Of a DNA stretch of 64,000 bases, positions 41,166 through 54,000 are shown in pieces. The first letter of the stretch is position 1. Each line of letters opens with the position of its first letter. The notes below the pieces were generated by a model. It was given only the letters and a program-made list of their open reading frames with translations. It was not told the DNA's origin and ran no database searches. The stretch comes from Camarhynchus parvulus (taxonomy: Eukaryota; Chordata; Aves; Passeriformes; Thraupidae): assembly GCF_901933205.1 (NCBI RefSeq), contig NC_044572.1, forward strand, positions 21,476,501 to 21,540,500. The letters are read 5' to 3'. The position numbers and the translations under genes were made by a program.

Positions 41166-42870
41166 AAGAAAATGTCTAAGACCACGTCAACATCATAAGA
41201 AACTGCAACTTTCGACAGCACTGGACACTTCTAAGAAGGATCAAGCAACCTCAATGTCCCATATAAATTTAATATTTTCACGTCGTGAGTCAGAATTTCC
41301 AGGTGGATTGTCCGTTGCTAGCAATGGACACGCTGAAAACTCAGGGGCAAAGGAATTAATCAGTGCTGTCCACATGGAGATGGTATCACCTACTGGAGAA
41401 GCAGATATGCATACACCTATGCTCAAACACTCCTTCAGTACTTCCCAGGAGTTTAGCTCCCGAGAGGAACTGCTCTCTGACAAGGAGAAAGACAAGAGCA
41501 GAATTTCCTTGGATGACCTGACTCCCAGTGGGTCTCTAAGAAAAGACTACCACAAGTCAGCAGATAGTTTTCCTCTAAAGACAAGAAAATCTACAGAAAC
41601 AGCTGAAGGCTATGAGTCCCCTATCAAAGAGGAGTATAGGAGAAGTTACAATGCTATGCTGTCTCAGCCTTTATTTGAAAAGCAAGAGAGAGAAATTCAA
41701 GTATCTATGAACCATATTGCTAATGGAAGTAAATACAATATTCAGGAACAAATATACCCCACACCTTCAGCCCCTGAAAAAGAGCTGCTGGACTGCAGAC
41801 CTACTGATTGTATGATGTCTCGTTCAGTTGATCACCTTGAAAGACCTACGTCTTTTCCTCGACCAGGTCAGTTAATCTGCTGCAATTCTGTCGACCAAGT
41901 CAATGACAGTGTTTACAGAAAGGTTTTGCCTGCACTGGTCATCCCAGGTCATTACATGAAGCTGCCTGGAGAACACCCTTTTGTTAGCCAGCCCCTGGTT
42001 GTCCCAGCTGACCAGCAGATTGATATAGAAAGACTTCAGGCCGAGCTTCCTAACCCTCACGCACGGCTCTTCCCACACCCTGCCCAGCAGCTGCAGCCCC
42101 AGCAGTTGGCATCCCAAGCAATATCTCAGCAACATTTGCAAGATGCAGGTGCAGCTGAGTGGAGTCAGCAAAATGCTTCCATGTCTGAATCTATTTCCAT
42201 TCCTGCCTCTCTCAATGATGCATCCCTGGCTCAGATGAATAGTGAAGTGCAGCTTCTTACAGAAAAGGCTTTGATGGAATTGGGAGGTGGGAAGCCATTG
42301 CCTCACCCTCGAGCATGGTTTGTTTCTCTAGACGGGCGTTCCAATGCTCACGTTAGACATTCATACATTGATCTCCAAAGAGCTGGTAGGAACGGGAGTA
42401 ACGACGCCAGTTTGGACTCCGGTGTTGACATGAATGAACCGAAATCTGCCCGAAAGGGAAGAGGAGATCATCTGTCTGCGCCTCAGAGTCACCCCCCAGT
42501 GCAGGAGCACCAGCAGAGAGAGCGGAAGGTTTCAGACAGCACAGCTTACACACAGCTCGTGTACTTGGATGACATGGACCAAAGTGGCAGCGAGTGTGGA
42601 ACAGCGGTTTGTAGCCCTGAGGACAATGCTCTTCGATGCCTCCTAGAAGGCACCAGTAAGAGAAGTGGTGTGCAGCTGCCCAGCCTGCAGGAGGAAACCA
42701 GAACTGTGGATACCAAACCAGAGCCATTAACTAGTCCTGAACATGGAACATCCGTTCAAGATGATGATGATGAAGATGAGGAGGATGAGGAAGATGACCA
42801 AGGGGAAGATAAGAAGAGTCCTTGGCAGAAACGAGAGGAAAGACCACTAATGACTTTCAATCTAAAATGA
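41166..42870 (+). CDS. FAM171A1: FAM171A1 exon 8: complete cytoplasmic tail and stop
   Basis: A single 1705-nt exon encodes about 567 residues from RRKCLRPRQHHKKLQL to PLMTFNLK, ending at TGA 42868-42870. The tail is hydrophilic, Ser/Pro/Gln-rich and probably disordered. It includes TSMSHINLIFSRRESEFPG near the membrane, MMSRSVDHLERPTSFPRPGQ in the middle, a Gln-rich stretch (HPAQQLQPQQLASQAISQQ), the highly conserved LGGGKPLPHPRAWFVSLDGR and RHSYIDLQRAGRNGSNDASL, and an acidic DDDDEDEEDEEDD run before GEDKKSPWQKREERPLM. The last conserved blocks are nearly identical to human. An in-frame ATG at 41116 lies in the intron and is not a start. Minus-strand frames here are shadows. Confidence 0.97.
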
Positions 42871-44024
42871 GCTATTGTGAAAATCCACCCTTCAGTGGAG
42901 TATAAAATTGCCAAATATCCTTTCTGTGGAAGTGCTTGATATTTTTTCTTTTTTTCTTCTTCTTTTTTTTTATATTGTGGAGAGAAAAGAGAAAAACAAA
43001 CTGTGGTGAGCAACATTTGAAAGAACTTAAATGCATTACTGTGTAAATGTTAGAAAAGAATTAAAATCATTCCTCTGATTTAACAGCTGCCTCCAGTGAG
43101 ATAGCTGAACAAAGAGTGTGATTGTTATTCCATATACTTGATATTGGTCATCCAGGATGTTGAAAATACTGACAAATTGTTTTGGTTGGTTTATGACCTC
43201 AATCTCCTTATGAATGGGAGCTGGTAAAGCTTTTGTTTTGTAGGCCAATTTTATGTTGATAATGCTACTGAAAGTATCTTAAAAACAGGAGTCTGACACA
43301 TGGTGTCCAAAATTGTGCATTATCTCAATGAAAGGCTATGCATTGCTGCTTTTAGTAATATTTTGCTTATACTATGCTTTTCTTAATTTTGCAAGTTGGT
43401 TGTAAACATATTATGTCCTTTATTATAAACTACTCAGCAATTTATTTTAATGTACAACTGCAGGAAACTTGAGTAGCATCCCTTAGCATTGAAGCCTTTT
43501 TATGAAACCAAACTGAACTTTGTGTCGACTAAGATTCCTCCAATTCTGGTACCATTTTCTCAAAGTGCCTTTTTTACAGTAACAATGAACAGTCCCTTCT
43601 TTTGCTAAGTCCTTTTAATTGACCCCATTTGAGATTTTATAAACTTCTGAACTTCTACCTTTTATTTTAAGCTGCATGCCAAGAGTCCCATTTTGTGCTG
43701 AGCATTTCTCATTTCAATACAGTGTATTCTGTAGCTATCATGTATATTGTGGATTCTGTTTAGCCAGGATAGACTTAGAAGACATTTTAAAGGGCCCAGA
43801 GTAGCCAAGAAGATAGTTTCAGTGACTGTATATATTGTTAGTTTCCTCTGGAATCCCATGAGCTAATCATGCTCATATAAAATGGACTATCGACCGAGCA
43901 AGTGGACTGAATGTGTCTAAAAAAAATTGGGGAAAAAACAAATGTACTATCCAAAAGTGCCAGAATTACTCTTCTGTGCTTTTTCCATACAGAGCTGCTT
44001 GGTTATCCAAAAATTATAATTGAA

Positions 44025-44030
44025 AATAAA
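44025..44030 (+). terminator. FAM171A1: Candidate proximal poly(A) signal
   Basis: AATAAA, followed within 20-50 bases by 'tttgtggatttttttctctgttag', a good downstream U/GU-rich element. It would give a 3' UTR of about 1.2 kb. Confidence 0.5.
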
Positions 44031-45085
44031 CTGCAAAAAGTATCTTTGTGGATTTTTTTCTCTGTTAGTGGTTATCACATTATTTTATGGTATTTAAAAA
44101 GAAAAATACTTCAGTTTCATTTTTCCTGTGCATATTTATGCTCATGTGACTTTCTTTTGCAGTTCTCATGAGCTTAAGTCAATACTGAAAGTTAGACCCC
44201 TTTTCAGAAAAGCATCCTCTGTATCTTGGTAAATATGTAATGATTTGCTTAACTATCACTGAAGACATTGAAAATGAAATCCTGGTATCACCAAAATTTT
44301 CTGTGGAGTCACACTTCCCATGGGCCAGTTTTCTTTCTGAGATTTCTTTGGGTACTCACACTTACTGCACTCTTCTCACTTTTTCATGAATTGGGTTCAA
44401 AGAGGAAGTATGAGACTTCCACTTTTGTAGAATCCTTCATATACATTACGTTTATCATGTTTTATTCAGTCATTTTTATGCAGATTAGCAACAGCCATGC
44501 TTACTAAAGTTTATACATAATCTCCAAAGTGATTTAAGTGCTATATAGTTCCTATTTAATTTGTAATAATAAGCCCCAACTCACAACAAAAAAATCATTG
44601 CTTTATTTTCAGTGAATTTCAAGGTTTTCATAGATAGTCTTGTAAGTTCCATATTACTGTAAGTCTTACTTGGGAACCTGGTCTCTAGCCAGGAGTTGAA
44701 TCCTAATTTCCTAGTTCCCAGGTCAATACTCCTTTCCATCCACAAAGCCAGATCACCTTTTGCTTTGGTTCATGATTGGAAGTGGTATATGTTGTAAAAG
44801 GAATCTAAAATATTGTGGAGTGCATTGAATATTGAAATCACCATATTAGCACTAAATTACATTTTACTCATTGTGTATGTGGCAGGTCCTTTCCTGTTCT
44901 GTTTTGGAATTTTGTACTGACCACCTGTGAACTGCTTTTGGGCTCTGGGTTACTTATTGTCAGTTTGTGCAAGGTCACTGAACAGAAAAATATGACTTTA
45001 AGGGCATAGTATTTATCAGATGTTAGTAAGTACTGGTAATACAGTGTCACTTATTAATCAGAATGCTGCATAAGTAAATATTCTG

Positions 45086-45091
45086 AATAAA
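45086..45091 (+). terminator. FAM171A1: Candidate distal poly(A) signal
   Basis: AATAAA, followed by 'ttattgtgctatttaatttcc' and 'gttttctgttgtctt', a GU-rich downstream context. It would give a 3' UTR of about 2.2 kb. Confidence 0.5.
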
Positions 45092-47151
45092 ATTTCTGCA
45101 TACTAGAATTATTGTGCTATTTAATTTCCAGTTTTCTGTTGTCTTAAATCTGTCATTTTTAATTACATACTTTTTTTCACATTCCTTTGCAAAGTTTCCA
45201 TCATTGCTATCTTGTAAAGTGAGATTGTTGCTATTAAATTGCAGTGGTTTGTTTCTTTAATTGTGTTGGTTTTATGTTCATTTGATGATTTGTGGTTCTA
45301 ATACAGCAAATATACTTGAACAAAAACCATGTGGGTATGTTTCAAATCTTCTTTAAAATAGCATTTTTTAATTGGTGTGATAGTTTAATTTTGCAAAATA
45401 CATAGTTTATGAAATGTATTTCTCTATATCCACGCTTAGGCCATATGCTAAATGAAGCTGGAACAGAGTTAAGGCAGTTCAGGTAACAGGTTAAGATTTA
45501 AGATTAAGATTAGAGTAGGTTATGCCTAATCTAATGGTCCAGTGATAGGTTCCATGTTTTAATTTTCAAAAACTTACTGATGCAGATACATCAGTAAAAT
45601 GCAAAGAAATTTTCTCACTTGTATATTGCACTTGCTCAGTGAAGCAAGTACTAATAAAGCTTATAAACCACAAAGAACAAAGTACAACATGAATAGGTCT
45701 TGGCATCAGCAGCTCCAAGTCCATGTAGAATATGACCTAGAAAAGCAATTGTTTTCTTATTTTATGATGGCAGATATTAGTAGGGAAAAAATGCAAGTTT
45801 GTAATGACAAAGCTTACAAAAATAATGAAAATATGTTTGTCTTCTTTCTGAAATGTTAGCACTGTTAGGAGTTAATACACTCACTAAGAGTGAATTCACT
45901 TCATGGTTGTCCCTCAGCTCCCACTTTCTTCCTGCTCAAATACTTGCTTCTCAAAGCTTCTTAACTGTCTGTAAAGCACCTTGACTTACTGTGATAACGA
46001 CCTCTTACTGCTCGATTAAGTGCGTTGTCAGGGTACCAGCAGCTAAACCCTCTGCAAATATAGGGACAAGAACTGGTTACTGCCTCAGAGCATTTGCAAT
46101 CTAACATATTAGACAAATTATACAAACTTGTGGTTCTGATCTGAAATGAACCGATTACAAAGGAAGGCTCAGCATTTGGAAATGGCTCATAATGCTTTTC
46201 TTTGTTACAGGGAGGACTGAGTAGCTTTAGTAGAGTGAATTAAGCACTGTTGAAATACCTTGGCAATATTTTCATTTTCTGCCCTTCATTCCATTCATGA
46301 ATGCTCTCAGGGACCAATTTTATCTCACTATTCTGAACCAGTATGTTTGAAATTAGTAAGAAACCAAATGTCCTATGTAGGCTTTAGCTTACAGAACAGT
46401 ACAGGTATAAATGAGCAAGTGTTGGATGAGATATTCGTTAGTACTCTAGGAAGGTCTGTAGTGAACTAAAAAGCCATTTTTTTTCTTAACAAGAATTCAT
46501 CTGGGAATTAAAATTTACTATAACATAGTAATCAACTATCAATAATCTGTAACTTGGAGCATGGTAGGGTCCATGCAGTCCGTCCTTGGACTTGGTCAAA
46601 GAAGAAGAGCATCTCTTTACCTTTCTAAAATACATGTGCAACAGATAGGGTTTTTGTGAATCAGTGCTGCCGTTTGGTCTCTCCAGCGCTTGAAATTCAA
46701 GTTGTGGTATCTGCCACCTGGTGGTGAACTGCTTCTCCAGACGTGCTGTGTGTGAAGCAGTTTGTCATTTCAATAAAAGCACAGTTAACAACTTCAGTAA
46801 CACCAGTAGGCAGCTGGCACAGGATCATCAGTAATGTCCTGGGCCTGCTGTCAGTGCAAGTGCAGAGATCCCTGTCAGCTAAGAGACCTTGCCCAGCCCC
46901 TTTGCTGGGGGAGTATTCAGCTTATGACATCTCCATTCAAATCAAAATTCCTCACCACTGATGGCTCTGTATTCTGTCTTGTGAATAGCACCTTGGGTTT
47001 AGAACAAAATAAAATAAAAACAAATTTAACTACTGTTTCCAAAGTTGAGGAAAATAGGAGCAACTCGATTATGCTTTCCTGTTCCTCTGCTAACAGACAG
47101 AAAAACTGGCAGGTTGAACACTAATGCTTCATAATGCTAACCTTACTATGT

Positions 47152-47172
47152 GTATATATATATATATATATA
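47152..47172. repeat. (TA)n microsatellite
   Basis: About ten TA dinucleotides followed by TACACACTCACACA and further TA-rich sequence to about 47220. Intergenic. Confidence 0.9.
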
Positions 47173-48366
47173 CACACTCACACATAATTTATAATATATA
47201 TAATATTATGCTATATCATATGCCATTATAGATACGTACATACACTATATTTTCATCATATGTGCTATTTTCATTTCCATGCTGTAAAACAATTGGAATT
47301 GGAGTTTCAGGTGAACAACTCGGCAGCTGTCAAGTGCAATTTTCAGAAGACAGTAGTGTTTTTTATTACATTTACTCATGTAATTCCAACTGTTAAATTG
47401 AGACCAGGTACTGTCTTCTATTTGTCAGTAATAACAGAAAGGGCGTCTAGTTCTTTTCAGCTGTAATCCTCTGGTATCCACAGGTAATTACTTTGCAAAC
47501 TGTGGCACCTGGTCTATTACCACTTAACTGAAGTATTTCTTGTTTTATTGATGTGCTTTTCTTCTAGGAATGAACAGTGCCACTTAGTTTGTTTGATCAT
47601 TAAATTGCTATTCTGCCTTAGAAACTTACAGGCACGGGGAAGGAAAATGTGATGACAACAGGGAGGTACAAATGAAATACTTGTTTACAGGTTGTTTTTG
47701 TAATTCTGTAGAGAAGGACTTTGTGCTCACATGACTAGAAAGACAGACTCCTCAATAAGCCAAACGGAGGAATGCTCCTGACAGTTTTATATTATAAAGG
47801 GATGAAATGGTGTTTAAAACAATGCAGTGAGATGAGAAATCCCACTTTCAAAGGAACCACTGGTCCTGCTGCAAGAGAGGTTGGGCATCAAAACTGAAAG
47901 AAGTTATTTAAAGTGGGTCCTGTTACAAGCACTGTTTTTTAAAGGGTTTTGATTTTGTGGTTGTAGGACGTTTAAAAAGCTTGGAGATGAGAGAAGCTAT
48001 GGACCCTTGACTTCTGTCTTCTCTCTCTTCAAGGAATGCCCCTTCTATAAACCCAACTCCCTGATTCTGCTTTCATTTTTGTACCATGCTGTGAGGACAC
48101 ACATCAATGGGACATACAATATGACACTCTAAGATTAGACTTGTCAGTGAAGCTACTTTTAGGCGTTGGTGAGGGCAAGCTTTCTTTGTATCTATGCTAT
48201 TTGCTCTAACTTGCATTTAACACCTTGCAATCCTACATTAAATAATAAAATACAAATGAGAGAAGCGAAACATGATAGCCGGGTTCCCACAATGAGAAGT
48301 GTGTTTGTCTTGACAGCTGGATTGGTCTTCCATTCCTTGAAATCCTTGAAATACACTTAGATAAGT

Positions 48367-48410
48367 GTGTGTGTGCATGCACATGTGCATGCATACACAT
48401 TCACATGGAT
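48367..48410. repeat. Degenerate TG/CA dinucleotide repeat
   Basis: Starts 'gtgtgtgtgtgcatgcac' and continues with alternating purine-pyrimidine sequence (catgtgcatgcatacaca). This is a low-complexity intergenic tract with Z-DNA-like composition. Confidence 0.8.
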
Positions 48411-50969
48411 GTATATAAGTGCACTTGATACAAAAGCTGGCTTAAATACTAGTGTCAGCATTTCAACATCAAGCAATGGCCAAGTGAGGGTTGCTCACCC
48501 AGCCTGACTGGAAGAACCGGCATAAGAGCCCATAAAGACTTGGATTAATTAGCTTAATTGTCCTTGTGGTCTGACATTGCAGGGTCAAAACCATGCTGAT
48601 GCTGAGTTTCTGTGGTACCTTCAACTTCCAAGAGATTTATTCACACTTGCCTTCTAGCTAGACCTGATGTATAAATTTTGTGATTCAAGCTTGCCTAGTA
48701 TCTATATTTTAAGTAAGTAACTCTGCAGTTGTTGCACACTTGATAGAGTCTTTTCTTTTGCACAAAGTTGTAAAATTCTGAAGGGTAAAATCTTACCATA
48801 AAATCTAAAAAAACTCTGCATAGAAATTGAAGAGTTATAATAGAGTCTGATTTTCCATTGTCTTCATAGGGAAGACATTGTCTATGAGACACTTCTTAAT
48901 TCAGTGTAATTCTCCATGCCATAGGTGTGCAACCTAAACCATGCTGTTAATCTGTTTCTAACCACCCACAAGGCACATCTGTCACAGGAAGGAGTTCTTT
49001 TGTGTTTGTGGGTAAAGAACGATCTGAAACAGACAAAAAAACCACTCTAAAAACTTTCATTTTGGAAAAACTACTGAAATGGTCAAGAGATAAAGAATAA
49101 TTAATGTATCTATTGCTCCCTTCATTCAGAATGAGGGAAATAAAGCATCTTGGGCATACCTGCAGCCTCCCTTCAAAGAGAAGGAAACAGCAGGCTCATT
49201 GAGAGGGAGAAGTGTAAAAGGCTAGTGGGAGAACTGATTGCAGAGTTGATGGGAGTAAATTGGATTGATTTGGAGATTGGATGGGCAGAAGTAATTGCTG
49301 AGTGTCAGTCAGGGCTCCTGCAGTACCTGTGTCAACACTGTCTTTCAAAAAATCTGTCACCACTAATTCTCATTCATATACATAGTTTGAGAAGGGTCTC
49401 TGAATAAAAATAGACATAAAAAGGCAAAATAATATTTGTAATAATTATTTAATTGTTGCTCTTATTATTAAGGTTTTTTTACTTTTTGGAGCTAGAGACC
49501 CTAGGATCTGAGGAACTGAGCAGTGCTGGAACCAGTTTGAACCTGTGTTCGATGTAAGTCTTGTATCCTGCTTCCAACAATCATCAAAACCAGATGGTTT
49601 GGAGAATTGAAATCTCTACTAGCAATAATAACAGTCTTTCTATCCTTATCACTCATACCTTTAAGCACAAAGGTTTGTATTTATCATACATATTTTTTAA
49701 TGCTCTGATATGTTTTCACTATGCATGTGAATGCCTAACCCTCTCCAGTGCTGCACAGCCCACAGCCCTTGCCAATGCAGACACCACATGGAGAAGTTCT
49801 GTGCAAAGGTAAGCTGTAAAATAGAAGAGATAAGGTATGAGCTGCACTTGGAAATGGAATTTTAAAAAACTGAAGGAGTGTGCAGCAGAAAGAACGGGAT
49901 ACTTTGAGAATGCTTGTCCCCACTCTGACCACTGCAGCCAATACAGGCCATCAGCAAGCGGGCTGTGAGAACAGCAAAGTCTGCAGCTCCCCAAGCAGGG
50001 TATGCAGGGGGGCTGGAAAGAGCTGCAGTGGGTGAGACAAACTGTAAAGATCAGAGCTGTGATCTCACGTGGATATAGGTGTGCAACATGTGGGATCACA
50101 AGCTCATTTCCTTCTCTAACCATTTCTACCCCTGCTATTGTTAACTGTAACAATTATGCAGAGTGTTTTGGTGCATTTTTTCTGTTTATTTTCAATCTTA
50201 TTCTTTTACACTTGCCTCTCATTCAGAATTGAGGAAGATAGTATTTAATAAATCACCATAAAGTGCAGCCAATTATAAAAACAATGTGAGGTAGTAGTAG
50301 TAGACACTTGAATGAACCAAAGTCTAAATATATTTGTTTGCTCAATAACTTTTTTTAATGTTAATTAGAAAAATAGGGGAAACACTAAAATACTAGCTAA
50401 TTTTCAAATTGGACTAATTTTGCTTCCAATTTACAAGATCAAAAATGTTTACACCAAGTTGTTACTTGCAATCCAAATCCATTTAAAATTATAAATGCCA
50501 TGAATATTTCAATGTGGTGTGTAAAGGTAGGAGGAGTCCTATGACTGCATGAAAATTTTAGATGCTTTTCTTCTGCAGTGTTTAATAATCAAAACACATA
50601 GACTAATCAGATGATGCCAATAGCCTGAATGCTGGATTATATATCACCAGCTCACTGGGATGTAATTAATGTGTTGCTAGGCAGGTAAACAAGTCTGGGT
50701 TATGCCTGGCTCCTTGAGGGAAACAATATCTGTGCCTGGCTGGCTTTATTCAGTCACAGAAGAGCAAGGAGAAGCACGGTACAACCCTGCCCACATAGTG
50801 CACAGTCTCACTTGATGGCCCATCCAGTCCCTGTACTGGGCATTAAGGCTTCCCAATCCCCAGTATTTCTTACTGCCAAGCAGAGATGGCTCCTCCTGCA
50901 GTAGCCTGGGGTTCTTGTGAACTCATGTTGGCCACCAAGATGCCCAAAGTATTTGAGTGCTTGTAGGGG

Positions 50970-51453
50970 TTCATTTTGAGTCCTGGAGCTTCTTCTGGGA
51001 GTCAGCTAAGAAAAAGGTAAACACAGCAATGGCAAAGTCCATTTGTGCATCTGGACCTATGCTCATACATGCATCTGAGGTGGCTCAAAGCATCTCTGAT
51101 TTGTAGACACAGGTTAATTTTGTGTAGCCATGACAGAACCCGACTGCCTCTCTTATGGAGAACTGGGGGGAGACAGAACCTGGAAGGTAGAATGGAGAAA
51201 GAGCCAGAAAGCTGAGATGGATGGTGGTGTGATGGGTCCCCTAGACACTGCTCTGTTCTTTGGTGGCTGATATTAGTGGGAGCAGCAAGGCAGAGCTAGA
51301 TCTGAAGTAATTTCAGAGCTAGATCTGAAGCAATTTATTTGCTTTTCTCTCTTAGTTACTTCCAATTTGTTGCCATAAGCAGCTGGGTATTTTGTCTACA
51401 TCTAGCAGCACACCAAGAGTCGCTACTAAAGCTCTAAGGAGACCCATGAAAAT
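50970..51453. repeat. Direct repeat, copy A (~484 bp)
   Basis: This segment, from 'ttcattttgagtcctggagc' to 'gacccatgaaaat', is repeated in the same orientation at 53543-54000 with roughly 90% or higher identity by eye. Copy A is longer because it has an internal tandem duplication of the motif 'agagctagatctgaag' (about 51291-51331) and a four-base 'aagc' insertion. It does not match a family I can name, and it contains no long ORF. Confidence 0.9.
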
Positions 51454-53542
51454 ACCCAACTGATGAATACTTCATGACATGCTGCAAATATTTTAATTGA
51501 TTTCATGATATGCTATTTAGTATTAAGTGAAGTGTATCTCCTGCAAAGGAAGTCTATTTTCCTTTGTTAATAATTTTTCAGCTTTTGTGCAAAATGACTG
51601 TGCTTTCTTCTTTTCAATCTTCATAAAATAAAAGGTTTTTGCTTTTGTCTTCCCTGCACATCTAGGCAGAGGTCTTTTTTATTAATTAAAAACAGTAAGT
51701 TTGCACCTTTACAAACACAAGCTCTTTACCTGGTTAAGTTTAAACATTTCTGATGGGTTTTCATGGTCTGCTTAGACTGGTGTGAGTCTGTGCGTTGTGT
51801 CTGCAGTACTGGTGTGCAGCATTTTGGGGGATTCCTGGATATAGCCACATGCAGCAGCAGAGATGTTGGAAGTACAGATGCCCACAGCCCTTTTCGGGCA
51901 CTGCAGGTGCCATGTTTGCTGCTGGCTGTCCTGATGTTTCATACTCCAGTAACTCTCTGTGGCTGAGCATCTGGGGCCATGAAATTCAAAGATACATTTT
52001 TTCACCTTGCTGCTCTATTTTCAGAAGACAACTACACATGTGATAGCCAGCATCTATCAAGTAGTGTAACTGCTGAGCAGTGTCTCCAGAGTGAATTTAA
52101 ATGCTCTGGGAATATGTCTCGTAATTTCAGAAATGCAAAAATACATCAGAAATCCACAGTGCAGGACCAGTGCTTAACTCTCACTTCTGGTGAATTTCTC
52201 TACTTGTGGTATAAGCAAAAGTTACATTTTCATGAAATGCAAAGCACAATCCAGTGCTGTGCTTTGACCTTGCAATGGTCAAACCTGGATAATAATCTCA
52301 GGATATCAACTGCACTATGCTTAAGGTTACTCTTCACTTCACATGCACTACAAAGTACAGAATAGCAGCCATTCTGCAGCTGCAGTCCCCCTTCCAGGAG
52401 AATGCCTAGCAGGGGATCTTGCTGGCAGAAATTCATATTGCCTCTTTAACTGACAATATGAAATGCAAGAAGAGTCAGGATCTAGGCCTCCTGTACTCCA
52501 TTTGTCTCAATGAAGTGAGGAAAATTGTGATAAAGACAGTGAAATTTACAGCTTCTCCAACACAATGATTCAATACAGCTGTTTGGTCATTGACCTACTG
52601 TTCTTCACTTCCTCTTACACATTATTATGAGGGGGGAAAAGAATTCATAATCACTGGATTAACTTCTCTCTAGGCTACAGGACAACTTTACAATTGCTCT
52701 TTGTTATTGAAAACCATTGGGTATTGTGCCTTTGTTTTGAGGTTTCCTTTCTCCCCTATGCATTATAACTGAATGAAAGTTTTCTCCTAAAGGTCATTTC
52801 AAAGTGGAGTGATTTGATAGAAACATTTTTCCCCTAAACTACAGTGATGGGCTTGACATGGGAGGTCATACTTGGCCAAGTGTAAATTACAGATACCATT
52901 TCATGCATTTGAATCACAAGTTCTTGTGGCAACTCACAAGTTGTAAAGAACCAAGTGCAGTGGGATGAAGGGTGGCCCCAGGTTAGTGCTCAGTACACAG
53001 AGGATCAGAATTTGACAGCTGGAAGGACATTTAGCTTTCTTCTGTTTGGGCAGCAAGATCTTTTACTTGACATGTCACCTGCAATACACGACAGAGCAAA
53101 ATATGATGCCACCTCAAATCAAAAATGGAAAAAAGTAATCAACCTTAAATAGTGCAGAAGCAATAGCTTCTTCACATTAAATTGCTTTCATGGGTGCAAA
53201 GATAAGGAGAAATTACAACTGATGCACCCTGTTCTTATGTTTTAATGTGGTGTTTAGCAGCACTGCCAAACCAAGCACTCAGAAATTCTGGATCTCATTC
53301 AGAAAGCTTGATATGACCCTGGAAATCATGACAGTTCAAATACTTAACACAAGTTGCTCTTTATTTGTTTTCCTGGGTATAAATCATTACCATTCAATTC
53401 CAGGTTTTCTAGCATGGAGCTTGTAGAAATACAAAAGGCTTTGGGAAAAGAGCAAGTCCTGTGAGTGCCCACCAGCCACAGTGCTGGGATTGCCCTAGTG
53501 GCCTCAGCAGCCTCCACCAGCAGCAAATTTTGTTCATAGAGC
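51454..53542. other. Unique DNA between the two direct repeats
   Basis: A 2.1-kb AT-rich segment flanked by the direct repeats. I looked for retroviral gag/pol-like reading frames, a primer-binding site after copy A and a polypurine tract before copy B, and saw none. ORFs of at most 128 codons (for example 51979-52365) look random. Confidence 0.7.
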
Positions 53543-54000
53543 TTCGTTTTGAGTCCTGGAGCTTCTTCTGGGAGTCAGCTAGGAAAAAGTTAAACACAGC
53601 AATGGCAAAGTCCATTTGTGCGTCTGGACCTATGCTCATACATGCATCTGAGGTGGCTCAAAGCATCTCTGAACTGTAGACACAGGTTAATTTCGTGCAG
53701 CTATGACAGAACCTTGACTGCCTCTCTTATGGAGAACTGGGGGGAGACAGAACCTGGAAGGCAGAATGGGGAAAAAGCCAGAAAGCTGAGATGGATGGTG
53801 ATGTCGTGGGTCCCCTAGACACTGCTCTGTTCTTTGGTGGCTGACATTATTGGGAGCAGCAAGGCAGAGCTAGATCTGAAGTAATTTATCTGCTTTTCTC
53901 TCTTAGTTTCTTCCAATTTGTTGCCATAGCTGGGTATTTTCTCTGCATCGAGCAGCACACCAAGAGTCACTACTAAAGCTCTAAGGAGACCTATGAAAAT
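53543..54000. repeat. Direct repeat, copy B (~458 bp), abutting the NMT2 CpG island
   Basis: The partner of copy A, from 'ttcgttttgagtcctggagc' to 'gacctatgaaaat' at 54000. Similarity to copy A ends right where composition switches from AT-rich to strongly CpG-rich DNA. It lacks the ~22-bp internal duplication seen in copy A. It could be part of the NMT2 upstream region that was copied to 50970, or a dispersed repeat inserted beside the promoter. Confidence 0.9.

Larger units (their letters stand above)
42871..45110 (+). other. FAM171A1: FAM171A1 3' UTR (extent inferred)
   Basis: AT-rich sequence after the stop with a pyrimidine-rich run at 42938-42972 and no long ORF. AATAAA hexamers at 44025-44030 and 45086-45091 are each followed by T/GT-rich sequence, so the UTR could end near 44.05 kb or near 45.11 kb. 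The true end cannot be fixed without transcript data. ORFs of fewer than 90 codons here are not gene-like. Confidence 0.6.
45111..50969. other. Intergenic region, left part
   Basis: Gene-free AT-rich DNA between FAM171A1 and NMT2. It contains a TA-dinucleotide run (47152-47172), a degenerate TG/CA repeat (about 48367-48410) and a GTA run (50291-50304). A 60-nt segment at 49749-49808 has splice-like edges, but I do not call it. No CDS or structural RNA was recognised. Confidence 0.75.

Noticed and set aside
50970..54000. Direct repeats as LTRs of a full endogenous retrovirus
   Set aside because: No TG...CA ends, primer-binding site, polypurine tract or retroviral reading frame found between them, and no target-site duplication. 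Kept only as an unexplained repeat pair.
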